A stretch of DNA of 8,074 nt, taken from contig USTP01000043.1 in assembly GCA_900557695.1 (NCBI GenBank), forward strand, positions 1-8,074. Direction: 5' to 3'. The DNA is from an uncultured Thermoanaerobacterales bacterium. Its GTDB lineage: Bacteria; Bacillota; Clostridia; Christensenellales; UBA1242. Positions 1 through 5,432 of the stretch are shown here, piece after piece (within the stretch, counting starts at the first letter, position 1; every line of letters starts with the position of its first letter). A program made the position numbers and the translations under genes. The notes under the pieces were generated by a model, which worked only from the letters and a program-made list of their open reading frames with translations, had not been told where the DNA came from and did not search any database.

Positions 1-24
1 CTCGGAGATGTGTATAAGAGACAG
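1..24 (+). other. Nextera transposase adapter (Read 2 side), not genomic
   Basis: Bases 6-24 are exactly the 19-bp Tn5 mosaic end AGATGTGTATAAGAGACAG. The preceding CTCGG is the end of the Nextera Read 2 adapter arm. This is library sequence left on the contig, so genomic sequence starts at base 25. The adapter identity is recalled from the published Illumina oligos and is matched here base by base. Confidence 0.98.
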
Positions 25-26
25 AT

Positions 27-236
27 ATTAGCGATTGTGATGCTAGAAAAAAGGAAATAATTCTAACTAATAAAGCTAAGTCGTATATTGATGATATACA
101 CAAACACCTTAAAGGGTTTGCTTCTATTATTAGCGAAGGAATCACAACAGAAGAAAAGGCAACACTATTTAACATTTTAAAAAAAATGGAAAACAATTTA
201 AAAAAACAGGAGCTAATTTATGAAAAAAATATTTAA
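27..236 (+). CDS. MarR-family transcriptional regulator, C-terminal fragment (5' end missing)
   Basis: An open frame enters from the left contig edge and encodes 69 residues before TAA at 234-236. It begins ISDCDARKKEIILTNKAK, which matches the end of the MarR winged helix: the wing strand with the D-x-R-K-K pattern, then 'I-x-LT-x-KAK', then a long C-terminal dimerisation helix (about residues 38-62). The DNA-recognition helix lies off the contig. MarR proteins are dimeric, usually ligand-responsive repressors that commonly control adjacent drug-exporter genes. Its last 17 bases overlap the start of the first ABC gene, so the two are very likely cotranscribed and this protein probably autoregulates the exporter operon. 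The regulatory role is inference from context. The family call rests on a short fragment but a characteristic one. An ordinary gene-finder can miss it because no start codon is in the window. Confidence 0.8.
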   Translation: MSDCDARKKEIILTNKAKSYIDDIHKHLKGFASIISEGITTEEKATLFNILKKMENNLKKQELIYEKNI

Positions 237-1986
237 AACCTTAAAAACAAAAGATGTGTTTTTTATATTTCTTTGTGCTGGTCTTATAGTTTTTCAGGTT
301 TGGCTAGACATGAAGCTTCCTAAATATATGATGGAAATCTCTTCTCTTCTTGGCAGTGCAGATGTTGCCGTTGCCACAATTTGGGAAAAGGGCGGATATA
401 TGCTACTATGCGCGCTTGGTAGCATGGCGTCTGCCATAACTGTTGGTTTCTTTACAGCCAAAATTGCGGCTGGCTTTTCAATGCGTTTAAGAGCAAATGT
501 GTTTTCAAAAGTAGAGTCTTTTTCATTAGAACAAATTAAAAGATTTTCAACCTCAAGCCTTATAACCAGAACAACAAACGATATTTCCCAGCTTCAAATG
601 GTTATTGCAATGGGTATGCAGGTTCTAATTAAAGCACCAATTTTAGCAATTTGGGCAATATGCGAAATGTCGTCAACAAACTGGCAATGCTCTATTGCAA
701 CAGGAGTTGCAGTGGCACTAACGCTTTTAACAATCTCTATTGCAGTTACCCTTGCTCTTCCAAAATTTAAAAAGATGCAAACTTTAACAGATAACATAAA
801 CAGGGTAACCCAAGAAAACCTAGAGGGCGCTAGAGTTGTTAGGGCCTACAACGCTGAAAACTTTGAAAAAAACAAGTTTGAAAAAGCCAACGATGCCCTA
901 ACCAAAACAAGCCTGTTCACAGGCAGGGTTATGAGCATAATGAACCCTATGATGACCTTTATTATGTCTAGCCTTCAGCTTGCTATATATTGGATAGGTG
1001 CTATCGTTATTTCAAACACCGCTCTTGAAGCTAGAGCTACAGTGTTTGGCGAAATTATGGGCTTCTCATCTTATGCAATGCAAGTTGTTATGGCATTTAT
1101 GATGATAACAATGATTTTTGTTATTCTTCCAAGAGCAACCGTATCTGCAAGGCGTGTTGCAGAGGTTTTAAACACAGAAAACAATATTGCAGACGGCTTA
1201 TTTACTGGCGAAACAGAAGAAAAAGGAACAGTTGAGTTTAAAAATGTTTTCTTTAAATACCCAGATGCAGAGGAATATGTTTTAGAAGATGTTAGCTTTG
1301 TGGCAAACAAGGGCGACACGGTGGCTTTCATAGGTTCTACTGGTAGTGGTAAAAGCACTCTTATAAACCTTGTTCCTAGATTCTATGATGCAACCAGTGG
1401 GCAAATTTTAATAGATGGCGTTGATATTAAAGACTATAATTTAAACAGCCTAAGAAATAAGCTTGGCTACATCTCTCAGCGTGCTGTAATGTTTAGCGGA
1501 ACAGTTAGAAGTAACCTAACTTTAGGCGAAAATGGCAAAGGCGAGCAAACAGACGAACAGATGGATGAGGCACTTAAAATATCTTGCGCGCTAGACTTTG
1601 TTAACAAAATGAAAAACAAAAAAGATTCTTTTATTGCTCAAGGTGGAACTAATGTTTCAGGTGGTCAAAAACAGCGATTGTCTATAGCAAGGGCAATAGC
1701 AAGGCAGCCAGAAATACTAATTTTTGACGATTCGTTCTCTGCTCTAGACTATAAAACAGACAAAAAGCTTCGCTCTAATCTAACAAAAGATTTGCCTGAT
1801 GCCACAAAGCTTATAGTTGCCCAAAGAATAGGAACTATTAAAGACGCAAACCTTATAGTTGTTTTGCATGAAGGCAAAGTTGTTGGAAAAGGCACTCACA
1901 GTGAACTATTAAAAAATTGTCCAATTTATAAAGAAATAGCCTTGTCACAATTAAGCGAGGAGGAACTAAAAAATGAGCTCAACTAA
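220..1986 (+). CDS. Heterodimeric ABC exporter, subunit with degenerate ATP site (TMD-NBD fusion)
   Basis: This 588-residue half-transporter of the type IV/ABCB exporter fold has six predicted membrane helices (about 12-28, 57-80, 133-152, 157-180, 240-265, 277-303) and a C-terminal nucleotide-binding domain (about 337-575). Walker A is GSTGSGKST at 372-380, the Q-loop Gln is 420, the signature is VSGGQ at 479-483, and the D-loop is SALD at 507-510. Walker B reads ILIFDD, so Asp504 replaces the catalytic Glu. The H-loop reads AQR, with Gln535 replacing the switch His. Such changes mark the non-hydrolytic site of heterodimeric exporters such as LmrCD, BmrCD and TM287/288. Its intact SGGQ should complete the active site of the partner. 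The start ATG has AGGAG at 208-212, seven bases upstream. It overlaps the MarR gene upstream and the partner gene downstream by 14 bases. It should act in the plasma membrane, exporting hydrophobic drugs or lipid-like compounds; the substrate cannot be read from sequence. Confidence 0.95.
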   Translation: MKKIFKTLKTKDVFFIFLCAGLIVFQVWLDMKLPKYMMEISSLLGSADVAVATIWEKGGYMLLCALGSMASAITVGFFTAKIAAGFSMRLRANVFSKVESFSLEQIKRFSTSSLITRTTNDISQLQMVIAMGMQVLIKAPILAIWAICEMSSTNWQCSIATGVAVALTLLTISIAVTLALPKFKKMQTLTDNINRVTQENLEGARVVRAYNAENFEKNKFEKANDALTKTSLFTGRVMSIMNPMMTFIMSSLQLAIYWIGAIVISNTALEARATVFGEIMGFSSYAMQVVMAFMMITMIFVILPRATVSARRVAEVLNTENNIADGLFTGETEEKGTVEFKNVFFKYPDAEEYVLEDVSFVANKGDTVAFIGSTGSGKSTLINLVPRFYDATSGQILIDGVDIKDYNLNSLRNKLGYISQRAVMFSGTVRSNLTLGENGKGEQTDEQMDEALKISCALDFVNKMKNKKDSFIAQGGTNVSGGQKQRLSIARAIARQPEILIFDDSFSALDYKTDKKLRSNLTKDLPDATKLIVAQRIGTIKDANLIVVLHEGKVVGKGTHSELLKNCPIYKEIALSQLSEEELKNELN

Positions 1987-3787
1987 TAATAGAAAAGCAC
2001 CTCCTATGATGGGTCCTGGCCCACGCAGAGCCTATGGCAAACCAAAAAACTTTAAAAAATCTATAGGCAAGCTTTTATCTCACAACAAACAGTATTTCCC
2101 ACCAATGATAATTGCCATTATTTTTGCAATTATCTGCACAGGCATAACGCTAGCTGGCCCTTCGCTAATAGAAAATATAACAAACCATCTATTCAATAAT
2201 CTGTTTGGAACAATTAACTTAAACTATATTGCAAAACTAGGAATAATTCTTGCCTGCCTCTACTTTGTTTGTTTGGTTTTAAACTATCTTGCAGGCTTTA
2301 TAATGACAACAATAACAAACAGAATTTCTAAGGGCTTTAGAAAAGAAATTTCTAGAAAGATAAACTATCTTCCACTTAGCTATCTTGATAGAACAAGCCA
2401 TGGCGACCTTTTAAGTAGAATTACAAACGATGTAGACACAATTTCTCAGTCGCTAAACCAAAGCATTATAACAGTTATCACCTCAATTATAATGTTAATT
2501 GGCTCGCTGGTTATGATGTTTATAAAAAGCTGGATACTTGCGCTCTCTGCTATTGCCTCAAGCCTTATTGGTTTTGTGCTTGTGGTTATAATTATGAAGA
2601 AATCGCAAAAGCACTTCATTGCTCAGCAAAACGCGCTTGGCGAACTTAACGGGCATGTTGAAGAAACCTACAGCGGCCACCTTGTTATAAAAGCATATAA
2701 CGCTGAAAGAGAATCTTCTTTAACTTTCAACTCTATAAACGACAAACTTTATAACAGCGCATGGAAATCTCAATTTTTGTCGGGCCTTATGATGCCAATC
2801 ATGAACTTTATTGGAAACCTTGGCTATGTTGTTGTGTGCGTGGTTGGTGGTGCACTTTTAATAGGCGGTCATATAGAATTTGGTGCAATCTCTGCCTTTT
2901 TGCTATATGTTAGATACTTCACTCAGCCTTTAACCCAGCTTGCTCAAGTTGCCACAAACCTTCAAAGCGCGGCAGCTGCTAGTGAACGCGTGTTTGAACT
3001 TCTAGACGAAAAGGAGCTTGAAGCAGAAAACAATAAAACCAAAAAACTTGAAACTTGCAAAGGTAATGTTGAATTTAAACATGTTAAATTTGGCTACACT
3101 AAAGACAAAACTATTATAAAAGACTTTTCTGCTAAAATATCTGCTGGGCAAAAAGTTGCAATAGTTGGTCCAACTGGCGCAGGAAAAACAACACTTGTAA
3201 ACTTGCTTATGAGATTTTATGAGGTAGACAGCGGAAGCATCGAAATTGATGGTGTAGACACTAAAGAGCTAACAAGAGAAAATGTGCACGACCTGTTCTC
3301 TATGGTTTTGCAAGACACATGGATATTTAACGGAACAATTAAAGAAAATGTTAAGTACAGCAAGGAAGATGTAACGGATGAGCAAATAGTTGAGGCATGC
3401 AAAGCCGTGGGGCTTCATCACTTTATAAAAACACTTCCACAGGGCTATGATACTGTTCTAGACGAAAACACAAGTATATCTGCTGGGCAAAAACAACTTC
3501 TAACAATTGCAAGGGCTATGATTCAAAACAGCCCAATGCTTATTTTAGACGAGGCAACCTCCTCGGTTGATACCAGACTAGAACTGTTAATTCAAGAGGC
3601 TATGGATAAACTAACTAAAAACCGAACCTCATTTGTTATTGCCCACCGCCTTTCAACTATTAAAAACGCCAACCTTATTTTAGTTATGAAAGATGGCGAT
3701 GTTATAGAAAGCGGAACGCACGAAGAACTTTTAAACAAAAACGGCTTCTATGCTCAGCTATATAATAGCCAATTCGAAGAAACTTAA
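1973..3787 (+). CDS. Heterodimeric ABC exporter, partner subunit with intact catalytic site
   Basis: This 604-residue TMD-NBD half-transporter pairs with the product of the preceding gene. A Pro/Gly/Arg-rich cytoplasmic N-terminus of about 25 residues, typical of this half of Firmicutes pairs, precedes six membrane helices (about 43-63, 85-110, 165-184, 187-208, 272-298, 304-322). In the nucleotide-binding domain, Walker A is GPTGAGKTT at 399-407, the Q-loop Gln is 447, Walker B is MLILDE with catalytic Glu527, the D-loop is SSVD at 530-533 and the H-loop His is 558. The catalytic residues are therefore intact. The signature is ISAGQ at 502-506, where Ala replaces the first Gly of SGGQ; this signature faces the degenerate site of the other subunit. 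The start ATG overlaps the previous gene by 14 bases and has AGGAGG at 1958-1963, nine bases upstream, so translation is probably coupled and the stoichiometry near 1:1. A terminator follows 14 bases after the stop. Confidence 0.95.
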   Translation: MSSTNNRKAPPMMGPGPRRAYGKPKNFKKSIGKLLSHNKQYFPPMIIAIIFAIICTGITLAGPSLIENITNHLFNNLFGTINLNYIAKLGIILACLYFVCLVLNYLAGFIMTTITNRISKGFRKEISRKINYLPLSYLDRTSHGDLLSRITNDVDTISQSLNQSIITVITSIIMLIGSLVMMFIKSWILALSAIASSLIGFVLVVIIMKKSQKHFIAQQNALGELNGHVEETYSGHLVIKAYNAERESSLTFNSINDKLYNSAWKSQFLSGLMMPIMNFIGNLGYVVVCVVGGALLIGGHIEFGAISAFLLYVRYFTQPLTQLAQVATNLQSAAAASERVFELLDEKELEAENNKTKKLETCKGNVEFKHVKFGYTKDKTIIKDFSAKISAGQKVAIVGPTGAGKTTLVNLLMRFYEVDSGSIEIDGVDTKELTRENVHDLFSMVLQDTWIFNGTIKENVKYSKEDVTDEQIVEACKAVGLHHFIKTLPQGYDTVLDENTSISAGQKQLLTIARAMIQNSPMLILDEATSSVDTRLELLIQEAMDKLTKNRTSFVIAHRLSTIKNANLILVMKDGDVIESGTHEELLNKNGFYAQLYNSQFEET

Positions 3788-3800
3788 AAATATGAACAAT

Positions 3801-3827
3801 AAAAACAGCCTTTCGGGGCTGTTTTTT
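3801..3827 (+). terminator. Rho-independent terminator of the MarR-ABC operon
   Basis: A stem AACAGCC/GGCTGTT, extendable by flanking A-T pairs, closes on a UUCG tetraloop through a U-G pair (loop 3812-3815). It is followed by a run of six T at 3822-3827. It sits 14 bases after the stop of the second ABC gene. The A-tract before the stem means it could also stop transcription from the other direction, though no minus-strand gene is adjacent. Confidence 0.92.
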
Positions 3828-3850
3828 AAATCTATTTTATTTTAGTAATG

Positions 3851-3879
3851 TTTAAAACCTAATTTCTTGCCAATAATTA
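3851..3879 (+). promoter_or_regulatory. Candidate sigma-A-type promoter for the ferritin-like gene
   Basis: TTTAAA at 3851-3856 and TAATTA at 3874-3879 are spaced 17 bases apart, which would place the transcript start around 3886. A promoter is expected here because the strong terminator at 3801-3827 isolates this gene from the ABC operon. Both boxes are imperfect and the region is very AT-rich, so the exact position is uncertain. Confidence 0.3.
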
Positions 3880-3893
3880 TGTAAATATTATTG
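3871..3893. promoter_or_regulatory. Interrupted palindrome CAATAAT-N9-ATTATTG, possible operator
   Basis: Two perfect 7-bp inverted half-sites (3871-3877 and 3887-3893) are separated by nine bases and end four bases before the GGAGG ribosome binding site. The position over the probable promoter and transcript start is where a repressor would bind. The layout does not match the PerR or Fur consensus (7-1-7 type), so the regulator is unknown. AT-rich DNA can give such symmetry by chance. Confidence 0.35.
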
Positions 3894-3896
3894 TTT

Positions 3897-3901
3897 GGAG
3901 G
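3897..3901 (+). promoter_or_regulatory. Ribosome binding site GGAGG that sets the start at ATG 3907
   Basis: GGAGG is followed by five bases and then ATG at 3907. The longer in-frame start TTG at 3895 overlaps this site and has no binding site of its own, so ATG 3907 is the real start. Confidence 0.9.
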
Positions 3902-3906
3902 AAATT

Positions 3907-5163
3907 ATGAACCCTTTTGAAATTACAGCTAAAAGCGTTGATAGTTATTTTTTAGACCTAGAGAAAATGTATCCAATGGCATACAACAAGGCAAAAACAT
4001 CGCCCTACACTAAAACAAGAGTTATTCTTTTAAATGGAACCGAGTTTGAATCAAACTGGTTTATGCACCAATTTGCGCGAAACTGCGATAATGCCGAAAT
4101 TAAAAGAGAACTAGCGGTGGTTAGAGCACAAGAACAGATGCAACAAAAAAGGCTAAGCTGTTTGAAACCTCTTAATGAGAGCATTTTAGAAACAACTATA
4201 TCCTACGAACAGCTTGCGATTGACCTAACTGCAACTTTAGCAAAAAACGAGAAAGATAAGAACAATAAAAAAGCCCTAGACTTCGCACTATTAGAAGATT
4301 TCGACCATCTCTACCGCTTTGCAAACCTTTTATACCTAGATAAAAACCAAGAAAGCGCCCCTCTTGTTGGAAGGTTCACCGAAATAACCCCAGCTCGCCC
4401 AACCATTGCACATCATAGATACCCAAAAGACAATGTTAAGGCCCACATGGACGCTAAAAAGGCCGACCTATTCACAAAGCTTGTGGCAGCCACAATAACT
4501 GCCGCCGAACAGCAAACCATGAACTACTATATGAACATAGCACAGTGGTATAAAAACAACCTTGGTAGAAAACTTTATGCCGAAATAGCTATGGTTGAAG
4601 AGGAGCATGTAACCCAGTATGAAAGTCTTAAAGACCCAACCTGCACATGGCTAGAACAATGGGTTATGCACGAATATTGCGAATGTTATTTATACTATAG
4701 CGCCATGGAAGATGAACCCGACCCCTACATCAAAAAGATATATGAGGAACATTTTTATATGGAGGTAGCGCATCTTCAAAAGGCTGCCGAGCTATTAAAA
4801 AAGCACGAGGGAACCGACTATAAGAAAGTTATAGGCGGAACTGGAGAGTTTCCACCCCTATTAAAACTTGGCTCAAACAAAGAGTATATTCGAGATGTTT
4901 TAGCACGAACTGTAACCCTAACTGGGCATAGAGAAGATTACATTGATGTTTATAACTTGCCAAATGATGCCGATTTCTTTACTTATCAACGCGCCGTAAT
5001 TCCAGAGGTTAGCAAAGTTGCTAGCCACCTAGTGATAGAAAAAACCATAGAAAAAACTGGCAAAGACTATAGGTTTGAAGACAAGAAAAACCCAGTAGCC
5101 GAGCTTCAAAACAGAAAGAAAGACAACACTCTTCTAGGCAGAACCAACAAAATTAAACACTAA
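3907..5163 (+). CDS. Ferritin-like di-iron protein of unknown function, two-part architecture
   Basis: The protein has 418 residues, is soluble and mostly helical, with no signal peptide or membrane segment. The C-terminal half (about 184-300) shows the ferritin-like four-helix ligand order: Glu201 in AAEQQTMNYY, Glu231-x-x-His234 in MVEEEHVTQYE, Glu259 (or Glu256) in HEYCECYLYY, and Glu286-x-x-His289 in MEVAHLQ. These would bind two metal ions, probably iron. The N-terminal half (about 61-145) is also helical, with Glu101 and a Glu130-Asp-Phe-Asp-His134 cluster. It could be a second, divergent bundle or a half-bundle, but its ligand set is incomplete. A connecting stretch holds His169-His170, and a lysine-rich tail follows residue 380. 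The start is ATG 3907 with GGAGG five bases upstream; TTG 3895 is rejected. The gene stands alone between a terminator and a convergent gene. Oxidase, oxygen or peroxide defence, or metal handling are all possible; I cannot name the specific family. Confidence 0.75.
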   Translation: MNPFEITAKSVDSYFLDLEKMYPMAYNKAKTSPYTKTRVILLNGTEFESNWFMHQFARNCDNAEIKRELAVVRAQEQMQQKRLSCLKPLNESILETTISYEQLAIDLTATLAKNEKDKNNKKALDFALLEDFDHLYRFANLLYLDKNQESAPLVGRFTEITPARPTIAHHRYPKDNVKAHMDAKKADLFTKLVAATITAAEQQTMNYYMNIAQWYKNNLGRKLYAEIAMVEEEHVTQYESLKDPTCTWLEQWVMHEYCECYLYYSAMEDEPDPYIKKIYEEHFYMEVAHLQKAAELLKKHEGTDYKKVIGGTGEFPPLLKLGSNKEYIRDVLARTVTLTGHREDYIDVYNLPNDADFFTYQRAVIPEVSKVASHLVIEKTIEKTGKDYRFEDKKNPVAELQNRKKDNTLLGRTNKIKH

Positions 5164-5217
5164 ACGCCATAGCCAAGGTATATAAAAACTAAATAAAATT
5201 TCCCTTGCCATACCATC

Positions 5218-5247
5218 TGGCTTGGTCTACCTAGACGCCTTAGTTTG
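5218..5247 (+). repeat. 30-bp direct repeat, copy 1
   Basis: This 30-bp copy is 29/30 identical to 5291-5320 (G5224 versus A5297). It contains the core dyad GTCTA-CC-TAGAC followed by GCCTTAGTTTG. The sequence after it also loosely resembles what follows copy 2 (A-rich, then AAAATTC), so the repeated unit may be the whole 73 bp. It is non-coding. Confidence 0.9.
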
Positions 5248-5290
5248 TGTAGATAAGAAAATTTCAAAAAAATTCTTAGTTAGTGGCTAT

Positions 5291-5320
5291 TGGCTTAGTC
5301 TACCTAGACGCCTTAGTTTG
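5291..5320 (+). repeat. 30-bp direct repeat, copy 2
   Basis: This is the second copy of the repeat at 5218-5247, starting 73 bp later. Its right half (from 5302) is also the outer end of the left arm of the long inverted repeat 5302-5432, so the same motif occurs three times in 215 bp: twice direct and once inverted. Confidence 0.9.
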
Positions 5321-5432
5321 CCACTAGTAGAAAGAAACAAAAAAAATTCAGCAAGGAGTTTACTTGGCGTAAATGACTTACTGAATTTTTTGTAGTTTCT
5401 GCACTAATAGTGGTAAAATAAGGCGTCTAGGT
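5302..5432. repeat. 131-bp long inverted repeat (hairpin or MITE-like element)
   Basis: The left arm 5302-5351 and right arm 5381-5432 are inverted copies. The outer 14 bp (ACCTAGACGCCTTA and its complement) match perfectly, the inner 11 bp (AAAAAATTCAG) match perfectly, and about 44 of 52 aligned positions agree in total, with two small length differences. The loop is 29 bases (5352-5380) and can itself pair TTTAC with GTAAA. The right arm ends on the first base of the stop codon of the minus-strand gene. The structure could be a long transcription-terminating hairpin between convergent genes, or the remains of a small non-autonomous transposon with long terminal inverted repeats. I see no clean target-site duplication. 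The inverted structure is certain; what it is remains open. Confidence 0.8.
5338..5392. terminator. Probable bidirectional terminator between the convergent genes
   Basis: This is the inner part of the long inverted repeat: a run of eight A, then TTCAG, loop, CTGAA, then a run of six T. Read from either strand, the stem is followed by a T-run, so it can terminate both the ferritin-like gene (+) and the DUF2207 gene (-). The loop of 29 bases is longer than usual. No other good terminator is visible between the two stop codons. Confidence 0.6.

Noticed and set aside
594..797. 67-residue open frame on the minus strand
   Set aside because: It lies wholly inside the first ABC gene's membrane domain in antisense, with no ribosome binding site or recognisable domain.
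1071..1358. 95-residue minus-strand open frame
   Set aside because: It is antisense to the linker and Walker A region of the first ABC gene; its composition is that of a reverse-strand shadow.
3217..3402. 61-residue minus-strand open frame
   Set aside because: It is antisense to the nucleotide-binding domain of the second ABC gene and has no supporting signal.
5164..5216. Hairpin CAAGG/CCTTG just after the ferritin-like gene as its terminator
   Set aside because: The stem is only five pairs with a 24-base loop and no T-run after it. The hairpin at 5338-5392 is a far better candidate.
5218..5363. CRISPR array made of the 30-bp repeats
   Set aside because: There are only two direct copies, the flanking units share sequence with each other instead of holding unique spacers, and no cas gene is near.
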